Assembly (NCBI GenBank): GCA_905178155.1
Contig: CAJINV010000002.1
Location: 9,001,412-9,065,411 of the forward strand
Source of the DNA: Amoebophrya sp. A120
Taxonomy: Eukaryota > Sar > Dinophyceae > Syndiniales > Amoebophryaceae
Direction: 5' to 3'
Length of the DNA: 64,000 nt
This document shows, piece after piece, positions 20,785 to 32,870 of the stretch. The notes below the pieces were generated by a model. That model ran no database searches, had not been told where the DNA came from, and saw only the letters and a list, made by a program, of their open reading frames with translations. The stretch's first letter is position 1. Every line of letters starts with the position of its first letter. The position numbers and the translations under genes are program-made.

Positions 20785-23723
20785 ATGTCGCATCTCCGTT
20801 CGTTTGCTTCCTTCTTCAACCTGCTCGGCGCGAGCCAATGGAAGTCTGCAGCTGCTATGCCTGTGATTTGCAACGGACCGGGATCCACCGGGTACCGGGA
20901 TCTGAAGAAAAGCAGTTCCGACGCGGAGCAAGAGTACTTCCACCGCGCGCCCCTGCTTGCGAGCAATGCGTTCGAGCAGGAGGCGCGGTCCTTCGTCAAC
21001 CAGGAATTCGTTCGACGAGGAGTGCGTTCGTCCACAGCCGGTGAGGAACAAATTCCCGAATTCTGCACGCCGACCTTTGGAGGGCAGGAACTAGGCAGCG
21101 AAGCGGATGGCTTCATGGGTACGAATCCCGACGAGGAGTTGGACCCCGAGGAAAACCACCCACCGATGGTGCTGGCCGGCGAGGCGAATTCGCACAGGGC
21201 CCGCGCTGCCCACCCGCTGCTGGGCTGCGCGCGCCGCAACCAGCGTGCGCTGAAGTTTCTCGGCGTCGCAACAGCGGTTGCCGGCGCAATTTCCGGACTT
21301 CTTGGCCCAAATATGATCGGCACGACGGGCGGCACGAATAGTCAGTTTGCAGCAAGAACTGCGGGACAGGAACCGTGTGACCTCAAGTCTTCCTCAGCCG
21401 GACGTAGTAAAGCCTTCTTGCAGCCGGCGGATCACAACGCCGCCTCTGCCGCACCTTCCGTTGTTGACAAAGACGGCAATTTGATTGCTTTCTCGCAGGA
21501 CTTGCCGTCGCCCAAAGGATTTGACTCCTCGGGCGACCACACCTACGAGAACCTGATAAGGTCCGGGAAGGCGCAGGTCTTGGAGCTGGTGGAAAAGAAA
21601 CCAAAAATCACGTACCGCACGGCGGAAGAGACGGAGGCATTGGCGAAGAGGGAAGCTGCGAAGAAGGCCGCAAAGGACAAGGACGACACCGTCCCGCCGT
21701 TCGTGAATCTGAATCTGGTCACCGTGGAGCGCAAGCCGGCGGGCGCAGCAACTACGCGACAGGCGGTTTCGGACGTGAAAAAAGACATTGCGCAAGCGTT
21801 CGCAGCAGCAGAACCAGCAAAGAGCGCAGCTGAGGACAGTACTGAAGCTAATGCCAGTTCATCTTCGTCTGTCGCTAAGCAAGAGAAAGCTTTCCTCAAC
21901 GCGGAGGCACATACCCTCGCCAGCGCGCTCACGGATGGCGTCGAGAATCTTTTCAAGGACTCCTCGTCCTCGGGAAAGTTGAAAGTAGAGATGGAAGACG
22001 GCCAGACGTTCAAGTACGAAACTGGGAATATGAAAGGCAAAAGTACACAAGAAGATTCTTCGTCCGATGAAACAACCTCATCACAACCAGTCGCTTCACC
22101 AACAACCTCGGCGCCGCAAAAAAACCACCTGCGGCCGGACGAGGTTCTGATCGAGGGAAAGAAGTACCTCACCGTGCATTTGCCAGCGCTGGACGAGGCA
22201 GAAACGGAAACCGGTCATGCGGAGGAAGATTTGACACCAGATGAAGGCAGGCCAAAAGCAGAGATCGGCTCTCTCGCCCCCTTGCGCGACATCACGGACG
22301 CGGACAGGTTCATTCAGATGTCAAACCTGCCTCCGACGTTCATTGCCGGCCCAGAACCGACGGTAGGACATCAAGAGGTCCCAAACCCAACCGAAGCAGT
22401 GCGTCGTTCCGACTTCTTGAATCCCACCCAGAGATTCGTGCTGGATCTACAACGCAAGAAGCGGCTGCTCGCGCACGTGGTCACGCCCGGAAACGCGATG
22501 CAACAACGGTACGCCACGCCCGAGCAGGTGAAGCAGGCCATGACCAAGGCGGACCCGCTGAGCTACATCGAGTTCGATTCGCAGGACGTTATGGTGCTGC
22601 CCGACACGCCGGACAACGGTTTTGTTTCCATGTCGGCGTCATTGGTGCTCCCGAAATCCGACCCGCTCGACGACGGTATGCCGTTCTACTCCGCGCCGTT
22701 CGTTTGTCCTTTGGGAGAAAGTACTACACCGTTCGCGGCCGCGGATAACCGCTTCACTGACAGTTTCCCCGTAGGTGGAGGACCGCAAGCAGCGGGTATG
22801 AGTACCACGCCGGAGGAGATCAACATTCAAACCTTGATTTACGGGAAAACCCAACCCGAGCTGCCATTGTCGACCGCGCAAGCGAACACCGAAGCCGCAA
22901 TTGTCGAAAAACAACACCCCTACTACATGCAGTACTTCGACGCGGACCAGTGCGACGTGCTCGTCACATCGAACGGCGATTTCGGTAGCACGGTATGCAT
23001 TGCAAGTGTAAACTTCGCACTAGCTTGAATCGCATATAGAAATGTTTCAAGAAGAAAGTTGGAATTTGTCGTGCAGATATTGGTGGTAAAGGGAAACCAG
23101 ATTTGGCATGTATGAGTGCGATTTCAGTAAATACAAGCGCGATACTTACATTTTGCAGTGGATACATGGGAATCGCCAGCAACGCGCTGCGCTACTCGAA
23201 GAACGCGGCGGACCGGGCGCATTGGCTGGAAGAGTTGTTGGCGAAGAGAATTATCAATCCCCTGGATAGCCGCTTCGCCGTTACGATGACCGAGGCGGGC
23301 AGGAACGCGCTTTTCAACGCGAAAGACAGTTTGACGCCAGACGAGCGGAGCCGCGCGATCAGCTACTTCCGAAACCTGCGCGGCCCGCCGACGCAGCAGC
23401 AGATGCTGGACCTCCTGGAGCCGATCCCCGGCGAGTTGACCGAGGTGATCGCGAACTGCCCGTTGAAAGCGCTGGTAGGCGTCGCGGACCCGCTCCAGGT
23501 GATGCCGAAAGTGAACCAGGACCGCGTGGTCAAGGCCAAGATGAACAATCTGGCCTTGAACATGGATGATTTCTTCTCGCTGAACGTGCCCTGCACGATC
23601 CAGAAGCCGTCCATGACCGAGGGTATCGTGACGCAAAATTTACCGGCGCTGCGCGAGGTCGATGGGGAGAATGAAGGGAGTGCAGCAGGGGCGAGTGGGA
23701 CAGGAGCATTTGCGGCCGTGTAA
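20785..23723 (+). CDS. Unknown 926-residue protein with one hydrophobic segment (two exons)
   Basis: Exons 20785-22999 and 23158-23723. The ATG follows CGGAACAAC and opens MSHLRSFASFFNLLGASQW. Around residues 155-175 is a hydrophobic segment LGVATAVAGAISGLLGP, the only membrane candidate. Then comes a long charged, Ala/Glu/Ser-rich region, followed by a better-conserved looking part from about residue 440 (KKYLTVHLPALDEAE, RFIQMSNLPPTFIAGPEP and TQRFVLDLQRKKRLLAHV). The second exon is compact and helical (RAHWLEELLAKRIINPLDSR, ERSRAISYFRNLRGPPT, QQQMLDLLEPIPGELTEVIA). I do not recognise a family. The end of exon 1 reads on to a stop within 11 codons, so the join is needed; it is discussed with the intron. 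Confidence 0.75.
23000..23157 (+). other. Non-canonical intron flanked by TGCA (158 bp)
   Basis: Direct repeat TGCA at 22996-22999 and 23154-23157. The ends form an imperfect inverted repeat (TTGCAAGTGTAAACTTCGCA against TGCAAAATGTAAGTATCGCG from the right). No GT-AG pair in the area keeps the frame, while excising one repeat plus the insert gives FGSTVC-SGYMGIASN in frame. Confidence 0.6.
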
Positions 23724-24548
23724 GAATAAAGAAATGCGGAGGACCTTCATGCTTTGTAGCGGTTTTATTTCGCTGTTGTTTTAGGAATGAAGTTGAAATC
23801 TGTCGTTTCTGTTGTGAAAATACAAAGAAAGAAGTTTACTGCGAAATACAAAACTTTAAGAATACTGATTTACTTCAAGAAAAATTCCAAATCTGTTTTT
23901 TGCTTGCAGAAATGTAAAAAACTTAATTGCCTATGTGAAACAATGAATGGAGTGTCTCCACAAGGTGGATAGATTTTGCTTCAGATGATCCTTTTCACTC
24001 CCGCCCGTGGAGTAGTGCAAGATGAATATAGCTGTAAATCTGCCAAAATTCAACACCGGTAATATGACTAGCCTGAATGAATTTATGTAAGAAGACACAG
24101 GAGAGCAACGCTCGACTGGCTACGGCGGGTTTTCCTTTTCGCGTTTGCAGCAGCGCGCGCTGTTCGGTTGGTGCAACTTATTTTTCGTACCAGGACGGTA
24201 GTACTCCGGATATCACCGTCGGAACAGCATTTGAAATTGTCCAAAACAGTTTCGGATTGAAGTCGGTTGAAGAATGATCGATTGTGGCCAGCGGCATTCC
24301 AATGCGATCTTTTTGCAGCTTTCGGTGGTGCAAGATCTCAGGCAGGCAGGACTCAGATCCTGATGCGCAATTCTCAGAACTGATTGCCCCCCTACACCTC
24401 ATGCATAGGAATTCGCTTGCCCATTTGTTTCGGACTGCCGCTTCGTTTTCAGCCTTTACAATTAATGATCGCGTGCCCCGAGTAGATAGTAGAAAGCTTC
24501 GGAGTAATTCTCTTCGTATTTTTCTGCTCCACACAAATACAAATCACC
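23724..24548. other. Intergenic region
   Basis: AT-rich 3' flank of the preceding gene, then the upstream region of the ankyrin gene. Frames present are shadows or under 70 codons; nothing supported. Confidence 0.45.
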
Positions 24549-25891
24549 ATGTCGACCCCCATCTCGACTACGAGTACCTCGGATCCCACCCTGACTCTCG
24601 AGTCTTTCCCTTCGCATTTTACCACATTTCTACTCACCTACACAACCCCCTTCGATCTCATTCTTGCAACTATTTTTCTGTGTTTTTCGCTGTACAAATT
24701 TGGCGCGCACCGGCAGAACTTTCTCGCCACAGCCACCCTGATCGCCGCGTACCTGGGTCGGAAAGCGATCTTACCCGCAACGAACCTGGACGGATGGGAT
24801 CCCGGAAATGATACCGTCGGGCCGGGCATCTACGGGGGGAAGGTGCTGTATGACGAGAAGAACAACATTGTTTACGGGAAGCAGTACCAAAACCACAACC
24901 CCTTCGTCGACGGACCGGTTTACGAGGGCAAAGGGGCGGGCTATTCCTTTATGAACTCCCTGTTGCGTGCGTTTGATGTGGATGGCTTGGAAACCGCACT
25001 GGAGAGAGACCCAGGCCTGTCTTTGGAAATCTCCACCGGCGGCGCGACGCCGCTACACTTCGCCGGCATGATCCGGATACCAAACAATAACGCCGCGAAA
25101 AACGCAACGGGCAAAGGACCGCGGGGTTCTGACGGCAGCAGGAGCGTCGGTGAGACAATTCCCAGCAGCGAGAACGCGTTTTATGAAGAGAAGATGCGGA
25201 AAATGGTGAAAAGCTTGCTGCAAGCGTGCCTTCTTCACATTACAGAAGAACAGAACAAACAAAAATCTGCTAGTAAGGCAAGAGGAGGCGGAACATCTTC
25301 CACTACTGTATCCTTATCTCCAGTGGACGCCTGCATCAACAAAAACATCGACCTATGGGGCTACACGCCGCTGCACCGCGCGGCTGGGAACGAGGCAGTG
25401 GCAGTTTTGCAGGAGCTAGTTGCCTATGAATGGCAAAAATGTCCGGGTCTGGGAGGTTTGGAAACTTGGCATGCTATCATGTCGATGGCGTCCTGCCTTC
25501 AATACACACCAGCACATGCGCACAACAAGTGTTTGTGCTGCCATGCGGTGCAGGGAATTTTCATTTTGCATGAGAGATTGCTGCTTTGCATTACAAAAAA
25601 GCTGAGAGGCCTTTGCGCAACATGCGTGACAGAATGGACGCATTTGCCTGCCGAGCATTACAAGTTTTCACTTTTCCAGACCAAGACATGTGTGCATGGC
25701 ATATCGCTGTCGAAAGTGTTGATTTGAACGTCATGTCGACTGGCGTCTACAACCTGTACGGCGGTCCAGAAACACCTTTGGAGACTGCAAGAAGAGAAAG
25801 CGCGGTAGTCGCAACGAGATTTTTGGAAGAGATTATGGAGAAAACGGAAGGGGAAAGTTCGAAAGCGACTCCTACAGACGCGAATAGATGA
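24549..25891 (+). CDS. Membrane-anchored ankyrin-repeat protein (two exons)
   Basis: Exons 24549-25435 and 25702-25891 give 358 residues. After a Ser/Thr-rich head there is a transmembrane helix near residues 36-55 (FDLILATIFLCFSLYKFG) and a second weaker hydrophobic stretch (NFLATATLIAAYLG). Ankyrin repeats follow: GATPLHFAGMIRI, then WGYTPLHRAAGNEAVAVLQ, then GPETPLETARRESAVVATRF, the last encoded by exon 2. The first repeat is interrupted by a charged loop of about 90 residues. Ankyrin repeats bind protein partners, so this is probably an adaptor on a membrane facing the cytoplasm; the partner is unknown. The ATG sits in AATCACCATGTCG. The intron is an introner-like element and must be removed: without it the reading frame continues into Cys- and His-rich nonsense. 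Confidence 0.8.
25436..25701 (+). mobile_element. Introner-like element in the ankyrin gene (266 bp)
   Basis: Direct repeat ATGGCA at 25430-25435 and 25696-25701. The inverted ends share ATGTCCGGGTCTGGGAG (left) with ATGTCTTGGTCTGGAAA (from the right), the same end sequence as the 257-bp element in the channel gene. The interior has TTGCATGAGAG and CATGCGTGACAG, akin to the CATGACA words there. Excision gives VAYEW-HIAVESVDLN in frame. Confidence 0.8.
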
Positions 25892-26431
25892 AGAGGCTTT
25901 GTTGTGCTGGGAAAATCTCGAAGTGCATATAAGTGATTTCGTCTCTGGCTTCCTCCGTTTACCACGAGGGGAGGCACATTTAAAGTAGGTTGGAAGAAAA
26001 CTGTGTTTGTGTCCTGGCCATATGAACAAGAAGCATCGTGTACTGCAGAACGATGTTAGAATAACCAAGTCGTCCGTATACTGCAGAAAAAATTCAGACG
26101 AAGCAAATCGTGCGCACTTTCCGTTAGCATAATCGTGTTTAATTTTTCGTGAAGCACTCGCATCCATCTCTTGTGTAGTCACACCGGCAAATTCCCGTGC
26201 ATCCTTGTCTCGTTCTCGTTGCTTTTGCACGTGCGTGCGTCGCAGTCGTGTACGACCAACGTGGTCCTCATTTTTTCCAAATCAGCAACCCGCTCCTTCC
26301 CTTATGTTGAACTGCTGTCATCGATTTGCTGATAGAGGCCTAGATTGAAGCAGCGTCGTGCACGTAATATGTTCTAGACCGTAATTATCCTGTTTACCAT
26401 TTACAGTTTTTTCAACCGAAAACCCAATAAA
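25892..26431. other. Intergenic region
   Basis: No supported gene. The 190-codon minus frame ending at 25658 overlaps ankyrin exon 2 and the intron end and has no protein-like features. Confidence 0.4.
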
Positions 26432-26797
26432 ATGCTCGGGAGCAGCACAAGGAATCACGGCTCGAACTCCCCGTCCACACCGGCGACCCGCCGCATTCCG
26501 ATCCAGCTAAAAAGCGTGACCGATAGCGGTATCGTGCCCCGGAACAAGAAATGGAAGAAGCAGCAAGCGTGGAAAACACACGAGATTTTTGCCGCTTTCG
26601 TCGGGTGCCTACTGCTCTGGTGGGGCTTCCTCTACGGCTTGATGCAGCTCTTTGGGGAGCATCGAGGTGGGAGCCCTAGTAATCCTGCGTTCAAAAGCGA
26701 CGACAGCCCAGGAGAGGTGGAGGCCGGAGACAGGAAAATGGGCGGCGCTTCTAGTGAGCCGATTACCGCTTTCACCCAGTCGACAACAAGCGCTTGA
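26432..26797 (+). CDS. Small single-pass membrane protein, unknown
   Basis: A 121-residue frame beginning MLGSSTRNHGSNSPSTPATR, with the ATG preceded by CAATAAA. The basic segment NKKWKKQQAWKTHE precedes one clear transmembrane helix (IFAAFVGCLLLWWGFLYGLMQLFG). A short acidic, Ser-rich tail follows. Positive charge before the helix predicts the N-terminus in the cytoplasm. It lies between the ankyrin gene and the Ser/Thr-rich gene on the same strand with its own flanks. No family recognised; composition and start context are the only support. Confidence 0.55.
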   Translation: MLGSSTRNHGSNSPSTPATRRIPIQLKSVTDSGIVPRNKKWKKQQAWKTHEIFAAFVGCLLLWWGFLYGLMQLFGEHRGGSPSNPAFKSDDSPGEVEAGDRKMGGASSEPITAFTQSTTSA

Positions 26798-27580
26798 ACC
26801 AGTGCGGGAAATCAATCTCCAAAAGGGCGCGGAAGCCCATAGTTACTCGCGAGTACTTCTCAAGAGATCGATAAACCAATAGCATGTACAATGAGCATGA
26901 AATAAACATGCGTTCTGACCTGAGCGTTTTCATAATACCGTAGCCCCTGTTTCGAAAATCAAAAACCGTGGGAAATGTCACCGCTGCGTTTGTGCTGTTG
27001 GGTCCTGCTTTTCATATCGTTTTGTTGTTCTTCTCTTGGGTCCGGCGTAGGGGTGCTGCATCGTTCCTTGTGCCCGACAATTGCTGTTTCGCGTCGTTAG
27101 TGGATCTCTATGTGTTTCGGTTCCCAGAAAATCGGTGGCAAACGTTTGCGCTCGGTCTGTTCGTTCCCAGTGTTGCACTTGTTGTTTTCGGCTCTTCCAA
27201 TTATATCGCTTTAGCTCGTATCTCTCTGCTTCGGCTCGTACTTAAGAGGCGTGGTAAGCGCATCTCACTTTTTGGGCTAATTATTTCATGTCGAAAAAAC
27301 GGGATCGCGGGGTGGCTAGCTGGGTTCGTGCAGAAATCTTCGGTTTGTAATTTTCACATTTGGAATTAATGATCCTCACCTTCTTTATTTGGCATCCCAC
27401 GACAAGAATTTCAACTTTAGGAAGTTTTCAGTGCTTGGGTTTTTGTTCAACATTGTTGTGGCACGCAGAAGGGCTACTTTTTGGTGAAATGCATTGAAGA
27501 AACCTCGGGGAAAGTTAGTCGCACATAGAGCTGCTCGAAAAACATCTTCTAGCCATACGGAAAATTATCCCATATCCACT
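26798..27580. other. Intergenic region
   Basis: A 133-codon frame at 26968-27369 begins with GTG, lacks an ATG start and shows no motif; I do not call it. The stretch includes the upstream region of the next gene. Confidence 0.4.
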
Positions 27581-30326
27581 ATGACGATGATAGGGCAGCC
27601 TGCGGTCGACGCGAATCGCGATTTTCCGAACCTTGTGGAGGAGTACCAGGGTCTTTCGCAATTCGACAATGACGACGCGGAATCTTGCCGAACCATATCC
27701 CCGACGGAAGAGCACAACAACCAGCTGCAGCCCGTGCTGGAGGAGGACGAGGAGCAGGAGGACGACGTCCAGACCGAAGTTCCGGCCTCGGAAGTCGGGG
27801 CGGATCACTACTACCGGACTTCCAATGGCCAGCAGCAGCTGCACAACAACGGGGCGTCGAGCTCTTCTGCTTGCAATTCCGGGGCGGAGAACAACCACCC
27901 GTTGACTGCGTATTTCAGTCACAGCTCGTCGAACCAGCAGAGCAAAAACAGCATCGGCCAGATCGCGGAGGAGGACGACGAGAAGACGGTCGTGCTGCAC
28001 GACCAATTGTCGCCCGATCGGTTGAGCCCGGTGATGGAAAAACACTTCGAGGCACAGCTGTTGAACAAGGAAAAGACCGTGCGGGTGAGCGGAACAACAG
28101 GTGGGGTTGTTTCGAGTTCTAGTTCGCAACACCCTAGGTTTACAGCGGCGCCCCCGGGCGGCAATACTTCGGCAGGCACAGCGGGGAATGTTGGGGTCTA
28201 TCTCCCCCCGGTGGTGCAAGTGGCCACATCGGCGTCGTCTTCGAATAATATTAACTTCGCGAGTTCTACTTCGGGCGCATTACCAGCCGGTGGCAGGCTT
28301 GTGACCGGAGATCAGGTTTGTTTGGTTTTTTTATTGCATGAAACCCTTGGCAGCTTGATTGTTGCGATGATATGGTTCTTGTCGTTTTGGAGTTCTGTTC
28401 TTGGTGTTTTATGGAAGCGTTTTCTTGTCATCAAAAATGGACTTAGGTTCCGAACCCGATTCGCATCACTGCTCCGGGAACGGTCGCCACCACTACACGA
28501 AAGAGTGCGTATGCCGCTCCAGTGAACTTTTCCACGTACTGTGCTGTGATGCTTTTCTTGAAGGCGTGTCAGGAGTTAGTTTGACTACTTAATCTTGCTT
28601 TGTTCGTGATTCGAGGTTTGATCAAAATGGTTCTCAGAAATAAGCACGAGCACATCCTGCATTTAAAGATACGGCGCGATGTCCCCGCAGAACGTGAGCC
28701 GGATGCTGACGCCGCGGAACCCACAAATCAACTTCGCCGGGACAAGGACGCCGCAGCCGTGGCAAATGGTACATCGCCAGCAGTCCTGGTCGCCAAAGCA
28801 AGTTCACCGCCAAAGTTCCACGAACGTCCAGTTCACCACCGGCGGGATACAGGCCAGGGCGACCACTGTCGGTAGGGAGGTTTTTCTTGACTTTTTTCCT
28901 AAAGCGACTGCGTTTCTGTTTCTTGATATCGTTCGGATGAAATACGACTACATGTTGAGGCGGAAGAGGACCAGCCATAAAACTAGAAACACTACTGGTT
29001 CTTGACTTCAATCATGGACAAAAATCAAAAGTTCCCGCGGCCGCTCGGGACCACCTCCACCGCCGTCTGCAAGTGGATGTGGCAGGTACCATCACGCCGG
29101 CGCCGATGCTGCCGAGTTACGACATCCTCCGCGGGGACACCAACCAGGCGATCCGCACCACGACAAACCACCAGAGGTCGTTGAGCCCAGCGAAATTTTT
29201 GGAACCAAGCACTGGGTCAGCAAATTGCCAACGGTCCAGTTCCGCAAGTTCCTCCTCCTCTGCGTCCAACCGCATTCGGATCCAGCCGCCGCCGAGTATG
29301 ACCGCCGTGCAGAAGCCGACGATCCTGGTTGCGCCGCCGGCGGGAGAGCACGGGCTTGGAGGTGGAGCAGCAGCGGCGTCAACAGCTTCATCCGGGCCCG
29401 CGGTGATAAAGACACTAGTAGAGCAGCAAGGGGGGACCGCGAAGAACTGTGAGGAGAAAACGAAAGCAGATCTTGGTCAAGAAGTTGAATTATCGGGAGA
29501 CGGCGTTGCAGCAGAAAGTAACTCCTCTGCAGTAAAAGTCGCACCAGCAACATCTGGCGGTATCATCCCGAATGCGATCGGTCTAGCGACGACGCAGCCC
29601 GTGCCGAAGTTCACGGTCAAGCTTGGGCCGGACGGAAATAAGACGGTAGTTCAGGAAGGTGGTGCTACGGGGGTAGCAGAGCAACAAGCCAGCACTTCCA
29701 ACAAAGCCCAACGCGCGTCGTCCGTGATTCGCGATCGGTCTGTGATTCGGGGCGCAGATGCTACGAATTCGCGGAGTGCAACAGTCGCACCGAATTCGAC
29801 GCTGATCGCTCCACGGGGCGTGCAGATGGCGTCCGGGGGCATGCCGTTGTTTGGCGCAGGCTTGACAACAGCCAGCGGGGAGTCGATATACAACAGAACG
29901 AAAACCTTTTTTCCCGCCTCGCGAATCAACACCAGCGCAGCGGCAGCAAGTAGTAGCCACCAGGGATTTCAGGCAAAGAAGCAGATGGAGACTGCTGCGA
30001 GTCTTAACACAGGTTCCGTCCTTGCGGGAACGAGCAACGCAACCCAGCCGCAAAGCGCTGGTATCGCTATCACGCCCGTGCAGGAGGAGAACCCGGCAAG
30101 CAGGGGTGTAAACGTCAACGCAAATGTGAGCACGGCGGCGGTGGCGAACCGGGTGCACCGTGTGGGGCAGGCCGTCCCGTTTTTTAAACGGGTGTGGACC
30201 CAGCCAACTCCGTGGGGTTTGTCTGCCAAAGTCGGGCTTCCGCTTATGACGGCGCGCGGCGGAGCGCCGTCGTCGGGCAAAAACACACCGGGGGATGCCG
30301 CTACGGGGACACCGTTGGAGAATTAA
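27581..30326 (+). CDS. Ser/Thr/Asn-rich low-complexity protein (four exons)
   Basis: Exons 27581-28315, 28447-28508, 28669-28871 and 29086-30326 join in frame to 746 residues. The start chosen is the ATG of MTMIGQPAVDANRDFPNL. The N-terminal part is acidic (LEEDEEQEDDVQTEVPASEV) and rich in Ser, Asn and Gln. The short middle exons read VPNPIRITAPGTVATTTRKS, AYGAMSPQNVSRMLTPRNPQ and INFAGTRTPQPWQMVHRQQS, with many Ser-Pro and Thr-Pro sites that look like kinase targets. The last exon is low-complexity with a more ordered end (RVGQAVPFFKRVWTQPTPWG). No signal peptide or membrane helix; probably an intracellular, phosphorylated, largely disordered protein. Introns are GT-AG: 28316-28446 (edges share AGGTT), 28509-28668, and 28872-29085 (edges share GGTA). 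Confidence 0.65.
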
Positions 30327-32870
30327 GCTTGAGGGTGCCTGTGGTTTGCGCGACACAGTGTAGCCATTCCAGCTATTTCGGAATGTGCTGGCACAGATTT
30401 CTCGTGGAGTTTCCCGGGCAGAATTTCATCTTCCCTTTGGTAGCGCTGAAAAGAACGTTTTTGAGAATAGTCAGCTGATATTTTCCTGTTGCAAAATTCA
30501 AGTTTCAATTTGAACATGTTGGAAATTTGGACACTTTTGTAATGCCTTCCTGCTATTGATCATCGTGTACTAACTGGTATTTTAAATGTAGAATTTTGAT
30601 AGGGACGCGGCGGAGGTGCAGCATAAGGCTTGGAGTTTGAAGTTCATGACTTTGAGAGCTTCAACATCTCTACCCTGTATCAGAATTGGAGAACATCTAC
30701 GAAGAATTTGTCGAACTGGACCAGAAATCTTGTCATATTGAAATGAAATTGAAGACTCGTGATGAAACATCTGCCCACCTGTAATGCCTTCCGGCGCAAG
30801 AATCCAAGCGATCATGAAATTGATTCGTGTGTTCCTCCAGCTAGGTGTGTTTGCCTGGCGAAGAACACAGCTCAGATATAAAAGCCGAGGGGAGTGGATT
30901 TGTATGCGGCTGCTTCTGCGTCATATTTCGGAGGCCGGCAGACTCATCAACAACAATAGCGGGCGGGCGCGAGAGAAGGCGGCCGCCCCTGCGCCGGCGT
31001 GCTCGGCGCAAGCCCCGGCGGGGCACTGCCGCGCGCGATCCTGTTGCGCCGCGGGTGGGTTTTGGGCGGTCCGCGACGGGCGAAGTTTTTGCGCCAGGCG
31101 GCGCCCGCGCGCCGAATGAGTTCGATCAAGGGGGCGAAGTGCCCGCGGGGCTCCCTGTTCTGCTGCTGTTGTCATCTCGCCCGCCTTTGGAAGCGGCGCC
31201 GAACTCGGCAGCGCCTCCGCGCCGTGCGAGGCACGGGGCAAGCGGCCCGGGGCCTCGCGGGCGCGCTAACAATGACCGCCGAACAGCCTGGCGGCGGGGC
31301 GTTCCGGCTCATGTGCCGAGAAGATGTCGGCGCCACCAAAGCGGCGGGCCGCCCCCTATCGGCAGGCGCCCCGTCCTGTAGACTGGTAAGCGGCGCGACT
31401 TTGGGCGGGCCCAGCAGGCTCGCGGGGAAGGCGTAGCCTCGAAACTGATGGCCGTAGCGTCTCAATTTGTCATGCGCACAGCGTGACAGATTGAATACTT
31501 GGGCAAAATTTGCCCGGCCGGATTAATCGCCCCGGCCAAGCGGGCGACGCGAAGGCGCCGACGGAGAGAGCGCGCTTTGTCGGCCATGGCTCGCAGGTCC
31601 GGGAAAGTGTCGCGCGGAACCTCGGCGCCGCCGCGGCAGCAGTCGACTGGCGTTTGGCGCAGAGCAAACGCCGGGCGGGGCAGGCCAAGGAAGCCCACAG
31701 CCGGCGCCGCGGCCATGCTGGAGAAGCCCCGCGCGCATGCCGCAAAAAGTCTGCGCCCGCCCGGCACGTGCCGGGTCGGGTGATGCCCCGGCCCCCCGGG
31801 CGCGCCGGTCCGTGCTGCGCCTTCGCCGCGGGGGCCCCCCGTCTCGGCCTGTGTCCCCGGGCCGTGCGCTGCGGGGCCTGCGCCTGCACGGGGCCCCGGC
31901 CGCCCTGTGCAGAGCCCCCGAAAGGTACCGCTCTGCCCTAGCGCGCAGCCGTCCGGGCGTGCCCGCCCGACCGCAAAAGGGGCCGGCCGCCCGCGCAGCC
32001 CCGCTGTCCGCCGGCCCGTCTTGGCATTCCAATGCGGGGCGCAGCATTGTCCTCGACCACGTGCTGCTGCGCTTGGTAGAAACAGATTGGCGCGTGCCAA
32101 TCTTTTGCGCGGGGCCTCGAATTTCAAGGCGCCGCCGCTCCAGATGCTCACGGACTTAGGTTTTTCGCAAACATTGAGTCGTAGAAAGCTTGGTAGCGAG
32201 TTGGAGGTGTCTTGCTCAACTAGAAGCGAGCGCACGTGTTGAATTTCCAGGCGGCCTCGCCGCACTGCCGGACCACGCACGGCGGTTGCAGCCTGAAAGC
32301 CGGCGGGCTACCTCCCAGGCGTGTATCGTTGCGCCGGGGATGTTCTTTTTCATGGCAGGTAGGAGCGTTGGGTGGAGCGCAAGCGACGGGGCCAATGTCC
32401 GAGCGCAACCAACTTACGAGAGAGTGCGAGAGGTCGGGTGTGGTGGATCTGAAAAGTGAGGCGCGGAGATTTGATGTGCACGCGCAGTTTATAGTCTCTA
32501 CACCCAGACAGAAGGTCGGCTCGTTTCGAAGTTCCTGTACACAATTTTGGAGATAGAAAGCCAGTTTATCATGTACCAGAGCCGTCTTCTGCTTCTTCGG
32601 GACCAAACGCCACCACAGTTCGACAAACGTCTTCTGCAAGGACAAGAGCAGCGCTGCGACCGGGAATCTACCACATCAAAAAAGCCCGACGCGCAACAGC
32701 ATCGGGAAGTAGAACCGAGTGGACGGGTGTGCGGCAGGGGCAGAAGCCCAAGAAGGAGGCTGGAAAGTCGATCTTTGTAGACAGGCGCTTTTTTCTTGAG
32801 AAAGAGCGCGATCATCATGTACAAAATTTGGTTTAGCACGTAAGAAAACCTCCTTTCTGCAGCCTTGACG
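30327..32870. other. Intergenic region with second GC-rich island (about 30950-32160)
   Basis: An AT-leaning flank to 30950, then a strongly GC-rich block with overlapping open frames on both strands (up to 272 codons on minus), then a return to ordinary composition. The frames are rich in Arg, Ala, Gly and Pro without motifs, as expected from GC-rich non-coding DNA. A hairpin lies inside at 31466-31496. The last few hundred bases should hold the promoter of the giant gene. Confidence 0.45.

Noticed and set aside
26968-27369. 133-codon plus-strand frame with hydrophobic stretches
   Set aside because: It starts at GTG with no ATG near, and shows no conserved pattern or coding-like composition.
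31462-32280. 272-codon minus frame in the GC island
   Set aside because: Arg/Ala/Gly/Pro-rich with no motif, and overlapping open frames exist in most other readings of the island.
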